The notes: generated from the letters alone by a model not told the origin. 64,000 bases of DNA from an uncultured Clostridia bacterium (GCA_945983355.1 CAMFSU010000010.1:1-64000), one strand, 5' to 3'. Shown: positions 1 through 9,199, counted from the stretch's first letter. Made by a program: numbers and translations.

Positions 1-800
1 GCTTTTATTATCTTATGGGCGACATTGCGCGCCTTCACTCGGCGGTGCTTTCCTACGCGCGCGATTTTATGATTGACAAGGGCTTTACCTACTGCATACC
101 GCCCTATATGATTAGAAGCAAGGTTGTAACAGGGGTTATGAGCTTTGAGGAAATGGACGCTATGATGTATAAGATCGAAGGCGAAGACCTTTATCTTATC
201 GGCACAAGCGAACATTCTATGATTGGTAAGTTTATTGACACCATTACCCCCGAAGAAAAGCTTCCCTTAACCTTAACAAGCTATTCACCCTGTTTCAGAA
301 AGGAAAAGGGTGCACACGGCATTGAGGAACGCGGTATTTACCGTATTCACCAATTTGAAAAGCAAGAAATGATTGTTATTTGTAAGCCAGAGGAAAGTAT
401 GGAATGGTTTAACAAAATGTGGAGCTATTCTGTTGAGCTTTTCAGAAGTATGGACATCCCTGTTCGCACACTTGAATGCTGCACAGGCGACCTTGCTGAC
501 TTAAAGGTTAAGTCTTACGATATTGAAGCTTGGTCACCCAAACAACAAAAATATTTTGAGGTTTGCTCTTGCTCTAACCTTGGCGATGCACAGGCAAGAC
601 GACTTGGTATTCGTGTTAAGACTGCCGACGGCAAAAAATATCTTGCACACACCCTTAATAACACCGTTGTGGCACCACCCAGAATGTTAATTGCTTTCCT
701 TGAAAACAACCTTTCATTTGATGGTGAAAAATACACCATTAAAATTCCAAAAGCGTTACAACCCTATATGGGCTTTAAAACTGAAATCGTAAGCAAATAA
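1..800 (+). CDS. serS: Seryl-tRNA synthetase, C-terminal part (5' truncated by window)
   Basis: Class II aminoacyl-tRNA synthetase catalytic core that charges tRNA-Ser. The frame is open to the left window edge and reads FYYL before the first Met of the ORF track, so the listed start at 15 is not the true start; the N-terminal tRNA-binding coiled coil lies outside the window. Motif 2 is seen as CFRKEKGAHGIEERG followed by RIHQFEKQE, and motif 3 as HTLNNTVVAPPR followed by ENN. Most bacterial SerRS read NGSGLAVGR-like in motif 3. The NxT..A..R form, with CSNLGDAQARR before it, resembles archaeal/eukaryotic-type SerRS, so this could be a second, divergent SerRS. The family is certain; the subtype is inferred. 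Confidence 0.9.
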   Translation, partial: FYYLMGDIARLHSAVLSYARDFMIDKGFTYCIPPYMIRSKVVTGVMSFEEMDAMMYKIEGEDLYLIGTSEHSMIGKFIDTITPEEKLPLTLTSYSPCFRKEKGAHGIEERGIYRIHQFEKQEMIVICKPEESMEWFNKMWSYSVELFRSMDIPVRTLECCTGDLADLKVKSYDIEAWSPKQQKYFEVCSCSNLGDAQARRLGIRVKTADGKKYLAHTLNNTVVAPPRMLIAFLENNLSFDGEKYTIKIPKALQPYMGFKTEIVSK

Positions 801-807
801 AAAATTA

Positions 808-838
808 ACGGCTTTACCCATTGGGTAAGGCCGTTTTT
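808..838. terminator. Bidirectional intrinsic terminator between serS and pyk
   Basis: ACGGCTTTACCCA pairs with TGGGTAAGGCCGT (one G-T), followed by TTTTT on the plus strand and preceded by an A-run, so it can serve both convergent genes. Confidence 0.85.
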
Positions 839-842
839 CTTG

Positions 843-2258
843 CTAAATAACATCAACTTTAATAAGATTTGTGTTGCCGGTTTGGCCGTTGGTTACACCG
901 CCTGTCATAACGATTTTATCACCCTTTGAAAGGCGTAAAATGTCCTTTGTAAGCTTGGCGGCGCTGTAAAACAGCACATCGGTTGAACTATAGCTTTCAC
1001 ACATCACAGGAATTACACCCCACGAAAGTGAAAGTCTGCGCCAAGCTTTTTCATCGGTGGTTATACCAACAATAGGCACAGCAGGGCGGAAACGCGAAAC
1101 CATACGTGCAGTCGAGCCCGATAATGAACACACCGCAATGGCCTTTGCACCAATGTCAATAGCCATACCGCAGGTGGCGTGAGAAATGGCATCCACAGTG
1201 TTTTTAATCTTAAATTCACGGGTTAAAAAGCGCTTTTCATAATGGATGTTTTCTTCGGTGTTTTTAGCAATTTGCGCCATTGTTTTAACCGCTAAAACAG
1301 GATATTTACCCGCCGCAGTTTCACCCGAAAGCATAATAGCGCTTGTACCGTCATAAACAGCGTTTGCAACATCGGAAATTTCGGCACGGGTTGGGCGTGG
1401 GTTTTGAATCATTGATTCAAGCATTTCGGTTGCGGTTATAACACGCTTGCCGAGCAGTCGGCATTTGGTAATAAGCTTTTTCTGAATTGCGGGTAGCTCT
1501 TCAAACGGAATTTCAACACCCATATCACCGCGTGCTATCATAATGCCGTCACATTCTTCGCAAATTTCGTCGATATTATCAACACCCGAACGGTTTTCAA
1601 TTTTGGCTATTATACCGATATTTTCGGCATTGTTTTCCTTTAAAAATTCCTTAATATCAAGCAAATCCTGACGGCAGGAAACGAAAGAACAAGCAATAAA
1701 ATCAATATCATTTTCAATACCGAATAAAAGGTCAAGCTTGTCTTGTTCGCTTAAATAAACTTGTTTTAGGTGCTTATTGGGAAAGCTCATACTCTTGCGG
1801 TTTGAAAGCTCACCGCCGATAAGGACAGTGCAGTTAACATCGGTATCGGTTGTGCTGTCAACCTCGAAGGTTAAAAGCCCGTTATTTAAAAGGATTTTAT
1901 CCCCTTTTGAAAGCTCGTTCGGTAAATTCTTGTAATTTACTGAAACACAGCTTTCATCCCCTTCAATGTCAAGGGCGGTAAATGTAAATTTATCACCATC
2001 ATTTAAAAAGATTTTTCCATTTTCAAAGGTTTTGATGCGGTATTCAGGGCCCTTTGTATCAAGCAAAATTGCAATAGGTGCACCAAGCTTTTCACGCACC
2101 TTTTTAACAAGCTCTATGCTTTTAAGATGGTCCTCATGGGTGTTGTGCGAAAAATTTAGGCGCGCAACATTCATACCTGCCTTTACCATTTCGGTAACTG
2201 TTTCTTCTGTTCGGCAAGCGGGACCGAGTGTACAAACAATTTTTGTTTTTCTAAACAT
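843..2258 (-). CDS. pyk: Pyruvate kinase
   Basis: Converts phosphoenolpyruvate plus ADP to pyruvate plus ATP in glycolysis. About 471 residues; starts FRKTKIVCTLGPA, carries the substrate loop NFSHNTHEDH and the active-site signature IMIARGDMGVEIP, and ends GNTNLIKVDVI. It therefore lacks the extra C-terminal PEP-utiliser domain found on many Bacillus/Clostridium pyruvate kinases. The start is Met5 of the listed ORF: GGTGAT lies 5 nt upstream of it, while the upstream ATG lies at the expected transcription start of the promoter at 2276-2303. Single-gene unit, convergent with serS. Confidence 0.96.
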   Translation of the reverse strand: MFRKTKIVCTLGPACRTEETVTEMVKAGMNVARLNFSHNTHEDHLKSIELVKKVREKLGAPIAILLDTKGPEYRIKTFENGKIFLNDGDKFTFTALDIEGDESCVSVNYKNLPNELSKGDKILLNNGLLTFEVDSTTDTDVNCTVLIGGELSNRKSMSFPNKHLKQVYLSEQDKLDLLFGIENDIDFIACSFVSCRQDLLDIKEFLKENNAENIGIIAKIENRSGVDNIDEICEECDGIMIARGDMGVEIPFEELPAIQKKLITKCRLLGKRVITATEMLESMIQNPRPTRAEISDVANAVYDGTSAIMLSGETAAGKYPVLAVKTMAQIAKNTEENIHYEKRFLTREFKIKNTVDAISHATCGMAIDIGAKAIAVCSLSGSTARMVSRFRPAVPIVGITTDEKAWRRLSLSWGVIPVMCESYSSTDVLFYSAAKLTKDILRLSKGDKIVMTGGVTNGQTGNTNLIKVDVI

Positions 2259-2275
2259 TTTTATCACCATTTTCT

Positions 2276-2303
2276 ATTGTACCACATTTTAAAAATATAA
2301 CAA
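2276..2303 (-). promoter_or_regulatory. Sigma-A promoter of pyk
   Basis: On the minus strand TTGTTA, 16 nt, TACAAT with an extended TGG before the -10. It predicts a very short leader and helps reject the upstream start codon of pyk. Confidence 0.7.
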
Positions 2304-2362
2304 TAGAAAAACGAGCGTTTTTATGTATTTTGTTTTGGCCTTTACAAATAAATTAAAAACAC

Positions 2363-2391
2363 TTGCAAAATTCTTTAATATATAGTATTAT
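2363..2391 (+). promoter_or_regulatory. Sigma-A promoter of aminotransferase
   Basis: TTGCAA, 17 nt, TATTAT, followed by an AAAGGAG ribosome site about 10 nt before the ATG at 2424. Confidence 0.65.
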
Positions 2392-2423
2392 AAGTTAGTT
2401 ATCACTTAAAGGAGATTTTCATT

Positions 2424-3695
2424 ATGCAAAGCTATTTACAGATGAGCAAATCGGAGCTTGAAGCAGAGTTTTCGGCTGTTAAAGCAGAATATGAAAAACT
2501 GCGCGCAATGCATTTATCGCTTGATATGTCACGCGGTAAGCCCGGTTTTGACAATATGGATATAAGCCAAAAGATGTTTGACCTTGTTGGCAACGATACC
2601 GGCTTTAAAAACATTGACGGTATTGACTGCCGAAATTACGGTGGACTTGACGGCCTTGTTGAGCTTAAAAGAATTTTTGCCGATATTTTAGAGCTTGACC
2701 CCCACCAAATTATTGTTGGCGGCAACTCTTCGCTTAATATGATGTTTGACACCGTAGCCCAAGCAATGACACACGGCTTGGGGGCTGAACCTTGGTATGA
2801 ATGTAAAAACCGCAAGTTCCTCTGCCCCTCCCCTGGATATGACAGACACTTTGCTATTACCGAGTATTTCGGTTTCGAGCTTATCACAATTTCCAGTGAT
2901 GAAAACGGTCCAAATATGGATGAGGTTGAAGAGTGGGTTAAAGACCCCAGCGTCAAGGGTATTTGGTGCGTACCGAAATATTCAAACCCTGTTGGCAACA
3001 CCTATTCTGATGAGGTTGTAAAGCGTATGGCACGCTTAAAGCCCGCCGCACCGGACTTTAAGATTTTTTGGGATAACGCTTATGTTATTCACGATTTATA
3101 TGATGAAACAGACGAGCTTTTAAACATTTACACCGAATGTGTGAAAGTCGGCAACCCCGATTTACCAATTATTTTCACCTCTTCTTCAAAGGTGACCTTC
3201 CCAGGGGCCGGTGTTGCGGTTGAAGCGGCAAGTCCAAATAATGTTGAGCTTCTGAAGAGCAGAATGAAATTTCAAACCATTGGCCCTGACAAGTTAAATC
3301 AGCTTCGCCACGCCCGTGTTTTTGAAAATGCACAAGCTGTTAAGGAACATATGAAAAAACACGCCGAAATTTTAAGGCCAAAATTTGAAGCAGTTTTAAA
3401 TGCTCTCAACACACTTGAAGGCAAAGAAATTGCTACCTGGACCAAACCCAAGGGCGGATATTTTATATCACTTGATGTTATGGAGGGTTGCGCAAAGCGT
3501 GTTGAACAGCTTTGTGCAAATGCTGGTATGATTTTAACCCCCGCAGGCGCTACTTATCCTTACGGCAAAGACCCCAAAAACAGCAATTTAAGAATTGCAC
3601 CCTCTTACCCATCGGTTGCTGAAATTGAAAAAGCTTCGCTTGTTTTGTGCACCGCCGTTAAATATGCGGCACTTGAAAAGCTATTAAAGAATTGA
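2424..3695 (+). CDS. Aspartate-type aminotransferase (PLP fold type I, MocR-like clade)
   Basis: PLP-dependent aminotransferase of 423 residues. The N-terminus (LSLDMSRGKPGFDNMD) and overall pattern match the clade of Corynebacterium-type aspartate aminotransferases (Pfam Aminotran_MocR/Asp_aminotransf) rather than classic AspC. The PLP lysine is in the SSSKVTFPGAG segment, with FWDNAYVIHDLY upstream (Asp/Tyr contacts to PLP). Likely interconverts aspartate/oxaloacetate with glutamate/2-oxoglutarate in the cytosol; the substrate is inferred from the family. Own promoter and a good AAAGGAG site; the next gene's -35 box overlaps its stop codon. Confidence 0.85.
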   Translation: MQSYLQMSKSELEAEFSAVKAEYEKLRAMHLSLDMSRGKPGFDNMDISQKMFDLVGNDTGFKNIDGIDCRNYGGLDGLVELKRIFADILELDPHQIIVGGNSSLNMMFDTVAQAMTHGLGAEPWYECKNRKFLCPSPGYDRHFAITEYFGFELITISSDENGPNMDEVEEWVKDPSVKGIWCVPKYSNPVGNTYSDEVVKRMARLKPAAPDFKIFWDNAYVIHDLYDETDELLNIYTECVKVGNPDLPIIFTSSSKVTFPGAGVAVEAASPNNVELLKSRMKFQTIGPDKLNQLRHARVFENAQAVKEHMKKHAEILRPKFEAVLNALNTLEGKEIATWTKPKGGYFISLDVMEGCAKRVEQLCANAGMILTPAGATYPYGKDPKNSNLRIAPSYPSVAEIEKASLVLCTAVKYAALEKLLKN

Positions 3696-3720
3696 CTTTG
3701 TGCAATTATTTTAGTATAAT
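3692..3720 (+). promoter_or_regulatory. Sigma-A promoter of secDF
   Basis: TTGACT, 17 nt, TATAAT; the -35 hexamer overlaps the stop codon of the upstream aminotransferase gene. Confidence 0.8.
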
Positions 3721-3750
3721 AAATAAATCACATTATAGTGGAGGATTACT

Positions 3751-5139
3751 ATGAAGTCCAAAAGAAAAGGCATTTTGCCGTTTATAATGGTTGTTGTCTT
3801 GATTTTAGCGCTTACCTACACCGCTTTCTTCGGGATTAAAAACTATTACGGCGACACAAAAATCGTTTATTTTAAGGGTGCTAACGACATTCGTTGGGGC
3901 ATCGACATCCGCGGCGGTGTTGAGGCAGTTTTCTCACCCGATAAGGAAGGTATTAAAATCACTGATGATGATATTGATGCCGCAAAAACAATTCTTGAAA
4001 CCCGTCTTGTAAACCAAAACATAACCGACTATGAAATCTATGCCGACAAGAATAACAAGCAAATTATTGTTCGTTTCCCTTGGGCAGCAGAAGAAAGTGA
4101 TTTTGATGCCGCAGCCGCTGTGCAAGAGCTTGGTGCAACCGCACTTTTAAAATTCTGTAAAGACCAAGATTCATCAAAGGTTATTTTAACAGGTGCTGAT
4201 GTTAAAAAGGCAACCCCCGCTTATCAGCAGCTTGAAAACGGTGAATTTTCTTACCTTGTTCAGCTTGAGCTTAAGGACAGCGGTAAGGAAAAGTTTTCAC
4301 AGGGCACAAAGGAACAGCTTCAAAAAACCATCTCTATTTGGATGGATGACACCATGATATCCGCCCCAACCGTTAATGAGCAAATCACCAACGGTGAGGC
4401 AGTTATCACAATGGGCGGTGCCACTGCAGAGGAAGCCGAAGCACTTGCCGATAAAATCAATGCAGGCTCACTTCCCTTTGCTTTAACCGTCGACGACAGC
4501 AAGCTTCAGGTTATTTCACCAACCTTAGGTAACGATGCGCTTAATGTAATGGTTATTGCGGGCTCTATCGCATTTGCGCTTGTTTGTCTTTTAATGATTG
4601 CACGCTACCGCATTAACGGCGTTGTTGCTGCATTTGCACTTTTAGGTCAGCTTGCCGGCTCTATCGCCTGCATTTCAGGTTATTTTGCAGGTGTTGAAAG
4701 CTTTACCTTAACCATCCCGGGTATTGCTGGTATTATTCTTTCAATCGGTGTGGGTGTTGACTGTAATGTTATTGCGGCCGAACGCATTCGTGACGAATTT
4801 GAAAAGGGCAAAACCATTGACGGCGCTATTGATTCGGGTTATAAAAACTCACTCAGCGCTATTATCGACGGTAACGTTACCATCGTAATCGTGTCAATCG
4901 TGCTTATGGGTGCATTTGGTACTCCCGACAGCTTGCTTGCACAAATCTTCTCACCCTTAATGTCACTCTTTGGCACATCTATCACTGGCTCTATTTACTC
5001 ATTCGGCTACACCCTACTCGTTGGTACTATCTTCAATCTTATAATGGGCGTTGTTGCCTCCAGAATTATGATTAAGAGCATCTCAAAAGCAAAGTTTTTG
5101 AGAAATCCCGCTTTGTACGGAGGTAAGAAAAATGCGTAA
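3751..5139 (+). CDS. secD: Protein translocase subunit SecD
   Basis: Membrane component of the Sec accessory complex that uses the ion gradient to help complete protein export. 462 residues: one N-terminal membrane helix, a large extracellular domain (RWGIDIRGGVEAVFS, then the P1 region), then five more helices beginning near residue 265 with the conserved GVGVDCNVIAAERIRDE segment. GTGGAGG lies just before the ATG. It overlaps secF by 8 nt, so the pair is translationally coupled. No yajC is adjacent. Confidence 0.96.
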   Translation: MKSKRKGILPFIMVVVLILALTYTAFFGIKNYYGDTKIVYFKGANDIRWGIDIRGGVEAVFSPDKEGIKITDDDIDAAKTILETRLVNQNITDYEIYADKNNKQIIVRFPWAAEESDFDAAAAVQELGATALLKFCKDQDSSKVILTGADVKKATPAYQQLENGEFSYLVQLELKDSGKEKFSQGTKEQLQKTISIWMDDTMISAPTVNEQITNGEAVITMGGATAEEAEALADKINAGSLPFALTVDDSKLQVISPTLGNDALNVMVIAGSIAFALVCLLMIARYRINGVVAAFALLGQLAGSIACISGYFAGVESFTLTIPGIAGIILSIGVGVDCNVIAAERIRDEFEKGKTIDGAIDSGYKNSLSAIIDGNVTIVIVSIVLMGAFGTPDSLLAQIFSPLMSLFGTSITGSIYSFGYTLLVGTIFNLIMGVVASRIMIKSISKAKFLRNPALYGGKKNA

Positions 5140-6061
5140 TTTTAATATTGATTTTAACAAAACCTTAAAACCCGTCTTAATTACTTACATCGCAATTTTT
5201 GCTATTGGTACTATCTTCGCCGCTATTTTTGGCGTTAAGCTTGATATCAACTTCTCGGGTGGTGCAAAGGTTTCTTACTCCTACACAGGCGAAATCGCCG
5301 ATGCTGATATTTCGGCCGTTGTTGATAAAACACTCAACAAAGAATATACACTAACTAAATCCACCTCTCTTGCGGGTGACACCCAAAGCTTTGAAATTGC
5401 ACTTTCGGGTAAAAATGCACTTTCCGCAAAAGACCAAGAGGCATTAACAAAGGCCTTAACCGAAAAGTTTAAAAACAACAAAATTGAAGTTTATAACTCT
5501 AACTCGGTAAGCCCGACAATCGCCGGCTCATCCTTTGCAAAAAGTATGGTTGCTGTTTTAATCACCGCCCTTTTGGTTGTAATTTATGTTGGTATCCGCT
5601 TTAGAAAAATCGGTGGTGTTTCCGCTGCATTAACTGCATTCTTAGCACTTATTTTTGACGTGCTTATCACCTTCTTTGCATGTGTATTCTTTAGACTTCA
5701 AATAGATTCTAACTATATCGCAGTTGTTCTTACAATGCTTGGTTATTCACTTAACGACACCATCGTTGTTTATGACCGTGTTCGCGAAAACGAAAAGTTT
5801 AATCCCCAAATGGAAATTGGCGAGCTTGTAAATATAAGCGTTAACAAGGTTTTAATTCGAAACATTGTTACAACCGTTACAACCATTTTGGCTGTTGCAA
5901 CCATCGTTGTAGTTTCTGAAATATTTGGTCTTACAACACTTCGCACCTTTGCAATTCCCATGCTCTTCGGTCTTCTTTCAGGTAGTATTTCTTCTATCTT
6001 TGTTTCCGGTCCTGTTTGGGTTATTTGGAAACGCTATCGCTTGGCAAAGGGCAAGAAATAA
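5132..6061 (+). CDS. secF: Protein translocase subunit SecF
   Basis: Partner of SecD. 309 residues with an N-terminal helix, KLDINFSGGAKVSYSY, an extracellular domain, and a C-terminal bundle containing TMLGYSLNDTIVVYDRVREN, the SecF signature. Its GGAGG site lies inside the end of secD. Ends just before a strong terminator. Confidence 0.96.
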   Translation: MRNFNIDFNKTLKPVLITYIAIFAIGTIFAAIFGVKLDINFSGGAKVSYSYTGEIADADISAVVDKTLNKEYTLTKSTSLAGDTQSFEIALSGKNALSAKDQEALTKALTEKFKNNKIEVYNSNSVSPTIAGSSFAKSMVAVLITALLVVIYVGIRFRKIGGVSAALTAFLALIFDVLITFFACVFFRLQIDSNYIAVVLTMLGYSLNDTIVVYDRVRENEKFNPQMEIGELVNISVNKVLIRNIVTTVTTILAVATIVVVSEIFGLTTLRTFAIPMLFGLLSGSISSIFVSGPVWVIWKRYRLAKGKK

Positions 6062-6079
6062 TCTTAATAAAAACCAAAA

Positions 6080-6108
6080 ACTCGGTAGAAATTCTACCGA
6101 GTTTTTTT
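6080..6108 (+). terminator. Intrinsic terminator of secDF
   Basis: ACTCGGTAGAA pairs perfectly with TTCTACCGAGT, followed by seven T. Confidence 0.9.
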
Positions 6109-6116
6109 ATTTCATA

Positions 6117-6145
6117 TTGACACCGGTTAACGCATATGCTATAAT
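6117..6145 (+). promoter_or_regulatory. Consensus sigma-A promoter of the sdpR-sdpI-ABC operon
   Basis: Perfect TTGACA and TATAAT separated by 17 nt, placed only a few bases after the secF terminator. Confidence 0.88.
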
Positions 6146-6147
6146 AC

Positions 6148-6167
6148 ATTTAACAATTAGGTTAAAT
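6148..6167 (+). promoter_or_regulatory. Probable operator of the ArsR/SdpR-type repressor
   Basis: Inverted repeat ATTTAAC-N6-GTTAAAT directly downstream of the -10 box, where a bound repressor would block transcription. The position and symmetry fit autorepression by the first gene of the operon; this is inference. Confidence 0.6.
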
Positions 6168-6185
6168 GTTAAATGAGGTGTGCTT

Positions 6186-6461
6186 ATGGCTTTACAAAAA
6201 ACCTTAAAAGCCCTTGCCGACCCTATAAGGCGCGATATACTTAATATGCTGAAAAAGGGGCCTTTATCCGCGGGTGAGATTGCGGCAAAATTTTTAGTTA
6301 CCGATGCTTCAATTTCGCGTCATTTGTCGGTGCTGAAAGAAGCCGACCTAATACGCGATACGCGTAAAGGCAAATTCATTTATTACGAAATTAATGTATC
6401 GGTTTTGGAAGAAGCTTTATTATGGATTAGCGATTTGAAAGGAGAAGACGAAAATGCTTAA
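6186..6461 (+). CDS. ArsR/SdpR-family winged-helix repressor
   Basis: Small transcriptional regulator of 91 residues. ADPIRRDILNMLKKGPLSAGEIA and DASISRHLSVLKEADLI are the winged-helix of the ArsR family. There are no metal-binding ELCVCDL-type cysteines, so it looks like the SdpR branch rather than a metal sensor. The start is the ATG at 6186, 5 nt after GAGGTG; the GTG at 6180 overlaps that ribosome site. It overlaps the SdpI-like gene by 8 nt, the same pair as sdpR-sdpI of Bacillus subtilis, where SdpR represses its own operon. Confidence 0.85.
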   Translation: MALQKTLKALADPIRRDILNMLKKGPLSAGEIAAKFLVTDASISRHLSVLKEADLIRDTRKGKFIYYEINVSVLEEALLWISDLKGEDENA

Positions 6462-7533
6462 GAAAAATTGGCTGAAAATATTAATTTCATCTTTAGTTAC
6501 TATCTCCCCTATTGCCTTTGGGCTTGCTGTATGGAATAAATTACCCAAAGTAATGTCAACCCATTGGGGCATAAGCGGTGAAGCCGACGGCTTTTCCTCC
6601 CGTACCTTTGCGGTGTTTGGTTTGCCGCTTATCTTATTGGTGCTTAATATTATATGTATTACCACTTCTTTTTTTGATAAAAAGAACAAAGGCACAAAAG
6701 CACATAATATGATTTATTATATCGTACCCGCTATTTCACTTTTTACAAACGCAATGGTTTATTCGGCCGCATTTGAAAAAAATTGGGATTTTATCACCCT
6801 TGTTCCCGTGCTTTTGGGTGTATTATTTATTGTAATGGGCAACCTTATGCCAAAAGTTAGACAAAACAGTACGCTTGGCTTTAAGCTTATATGGACACTT
6901 CAAAGTGAAGAAAATTGGAATGCTACCCACCGCTTTGGCGGTAAGGTTATGGTAATTGGCGGCTTTTTAGCAATGCTTACCGCATTTTTGCCGATAATCC
7001 CGATGTTCATTACATTTATGGCAATTATTTTAACTGCTGCATTTATTCCTATGCTTTATTCCTACCTTTATTATAAAAAAGAGGTTAAAAACGGCAAAAC
7101 CGACTTTAACCACATTTGTCCCAAATTTAATAAAGTTAGTAAAATTATAACTTTAACTGTTGTACCGCTTATTATAATTGGTATTTGCATTATAATGTTT
7201 ACAGGTAATATCGCCATAACCTATGCCGAAGAAAGCTTTACGGTTGATAGCGAATACTATGACCCGCTAACCATAAATTACAGCGATATTGATGAAATTG
7301 AAATAAAAGAAAATGTTAAAATAGGTGTAAAGGAATTCGGATTTAATAGTGCAAAATTATCGCTTGGTAAATTTCTCAGCGATGAATACGGCTCGCATAC
7401 ACGCTATACCTATAACGCCTGTAAAACGGTTGTAGTTATGAAAATCGACGGTAAAACTCTTATTATAAACGATAAAAATGATGATGTGACCCGTGAAATT
7501 TACCTTAAAATTTCAAGCGAAATGAGTGAATAA
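6454..7533 (+). CDS. SdpI/YfhL-family membrane protein with C-terminal extension
   Basis: Membrane protein of 359 residues. The N-terminal DUF1648 motif is visible (AVWNKLPKVMSTHWGISGEADGF), followed by SdpI-type helices with FKLIWTLQSEENWNATHRFGG. In Bacillus, SdpI gives immunity to the SDP peptide toxin and controls SdpR by binding it. After about residue 225 there is one more helix and a soluble tail of about 110 residues (SFTVDSEYYDPLTINYSDIDEIEIKE-like) reminiscent of PH-like domains. Here it lies next to an ABC exporter instead of a toxin gene. A role in envelope stress or peptide immunity is inferred. Confidence 0.8.
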   Translation: MLKKNWLKILISSLVTISPIAFGLAVWNKLPKVMSTHWGISGEADGFSSRTFAVFGLPLILLVLNIICITTSFFDKKNKGTKAHNMIYYIVPAISLFTNAMVYSAAFEKNWDFITLVPVLLGVLFIVMGNLMPKVRQNSTLGFKLIWTLQSEENWNATHRFGGKVMVIGGFLAMLTAFLPIIPMFITFMAIILTAAFIPMLYSYLYYKKEVKNGKTDFNHICPKFNKVSKIITLTVVPLIIIGICIIMFTGNIAITYAEESFTVDSEYYDPLTINYSDIDEIEIKENVKIGVKEFGFNSAKLSLGKFLSDEYGSHTRYTYNACKTVVVMKIDGKTLIINDKNDDVTREIYLKISSEMSE

Positions 7534-7534
7534 T

Positions 7535-8413
7535 ATGAACGCAATTGAAATTAAAAATCTTACAAAATATTACGGTAAAAGCCGTGGTGTTATTGACCTT
7601 TCGTTAAATGTTGAAAAAGGTGACTTTTTTGGCTTTATCGGCCCAAACGGTGCAGGTAAATCAACCACTATTCGCCTTTTGCTTGGTCTTATAAATGCTA
7701 CTAGCGGTGATGCAAATGTGCTTGGCTTGGATATAAAAACAAAGCAAACCGAAATTTTAAAAAAGGTTGGCTATTTATCGGGCGACACCGCATTTTACAG
7801 TGGTATGAGGGTAAAAGAAATTTTGAAGCTTTCGGCTGATTTAAGGGGTATGAACTGCAGTACGGAAGCCGAAGCGCTTTGCAAACGGCTTGACCTTGAT
7901 GTCAACAAAAAGATTGAACAGTTATCCCTTGGTAACCGCAAAAAAGTAGGTATTGTTTGTGCTTTACAGCATAAGCCTGAGCTTTACATTTTAGACGAGC
8001 CAACAAGCGGTCTTGACCCGCTTATTCAGCACGAATTTTATGCTATTTTGCAGGAAAGAAACCTTGAAGGCGCTACAATATTTTTATCAAGCCACATTTT
8101 ATCAGAAGTTTCTCGTTATTGCAAAAATGCCGCCATCATACGCGAGGGTAAGCTGCTTGCCTGTGACAGTGTTGCAAACCTTTCACAAAGTGATATAAAG
8201 CGTGTCACCCTTAAAGGTGCGGCTGAAATTTTTGAAAGCGATAATATCCGTAACCTTAAAACCGAAAATGGTATAACAAGCTTTTTGTACGGCGGAAAGG
8301 CAGACACCTTAATAAAAGAGCTTGCAAAAATCAGCTTTAATGACATCACCATCACCGACCCCGATTTAGATGAAGTGTTTATGCATTACTATAAAAAGGG
8401 GGATGAAGAATAA
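7535..8413 (+). CDS. ABC transporter ATP-binding protein
   Basis: ATPase of an exporter-type ABC system, about 292 residues. Walker A GPNGAGKST, signature LSLGNRKKVG, Walker B LYILDEPTSGLDP and H-loop SSHILSE are present. An in-frame GTG at 7526 overlaps the sdpI stop and could be an alternative start; the ATG at 7535 gives the usual length. Overlaps the permease gene by one base. The drug, peptide or lipid substrate cannot be told from sequence. Confidence 0.9.
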   Translation: MNAIEIKNLTKYYGKSRGVIDLSLNVEKGDFFGFIGPNGAGKSTTIRLLLGLINATSGDANVLGLDIKTKQTEILKKVGYLSGDTAFYSGMRVKEILKLSADLRGMNCSTEAEALCKRLDLDVNKKIEQLSLGNRKKVGIVCALQHKPELYILDEPTSGLDPLIQHEFYAILQERNLEGATIFLSSHILSEVSRYCKNAAIIREGKLLACDSVANLSQSDIKRVTLKGAAEIFESDNIRNLKTENGITSFLYGGKADTLIKELAKISFNDITITDPDLDEVFMHYYKKGDEE

Positions 8414-9198
8414 TGACTTTAATTTTACACGAGCTTAGAAAAAGCCGACTTTCACTTTTAATTTGGACCGTTGCCCTTGCCTTTATGCTGGGGGTTTGCG
8501 TTGTGATTTATCCCGAAATGGCGGGTCAAATGAACGAAATGGAAAATATGTTTGCCGAAATGGGTGCCTTTACCGAGGCATTTGGTATGGACCGCATAAA
8601 CTTTGGCGAATTTAAGGGATATTTTGGCATTGAGTGTGGCAACACACTTGGTTTAGGCGGTGTGCTGTTTGCGGCAGTTGTTGGCATTGCGGCACTTTCA
8701 AGCGAGGAAAGCCACAAAACCGCTGAATTTTTATTGTCTCACCCAATTTCACGCAAAAAAATTATTGGCTTAAAGCTTTTATCGGTAATTGCACAAATTG
8801 TTATTTTAAACGCTGTTATTACCGCAGTAGTGCTTTTATTAACTGCCGTTATAATTGAAAATCCACCCTATAAAACAATGCTTTTGCTGTTTTTGGCATA
8901 CTTTATTTTACAGCTGCAAACCGCCTTTATTTGCTTTGGCATTTCGGCATTTATAAAATCAAACGCTATCGGTCTTGGCATTGGTGTTGGGTTTGTGTTT
9001 TATATGTTAAATATTCTTTCAAACATAACCGAAGATTTAAAGTTTTTAAAATATTTAACCCCATTTTCTTACACCGACGGCGCCGATATTATTTCGAACA
9101 ACCAAATAACCGCAAAATATCTTGTTGTTGGTGGCGTTTTTGCTGTTATCGGCATTGTTTTGGCTTTTATAAAATACACCAAAAAGGATATTGCATAA
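8413..9198 (+). CDS. ABC-2 type permease
   Basis: Integral membrane partner of the preceding ATPase: 261 residues with about six helices, an N-terminal LILHELRKSRLSLLIWT start typical of ABC-2 permeases and a cytoplasmic SSEESHKTAEFLLSHPISRKK loop. Last gene of the sdpR-sdpI-ABC operon. Only one base separates its stop from the stop of the convergent gene, with no evident terminator between them. Confidence 0.85.
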   Translation: MTLILHELRKSRLSLLIWTVALAFMLGVCVVIYPEMAGQMNEMENMFAEMGAFTEAFGMDRINFGEFKGYFGIECGNTLGLGGVLFAAVVGIAALSSEESHKTAEFLLSHPISRKKIIGLKLLSVIAQIVILNAVITAVVLLLTAVIIENPPYKTMLLLFLAYFILQLQTAFICFGISAFIKSNAIGLGIGVGFVFYMLNILSNITEDLKFLKYLTPFSYTDGADIISNNQITAKYLVVGGVFAVIGIVLAFIKYTKKDIA

Positions 9199-9199
9199 A

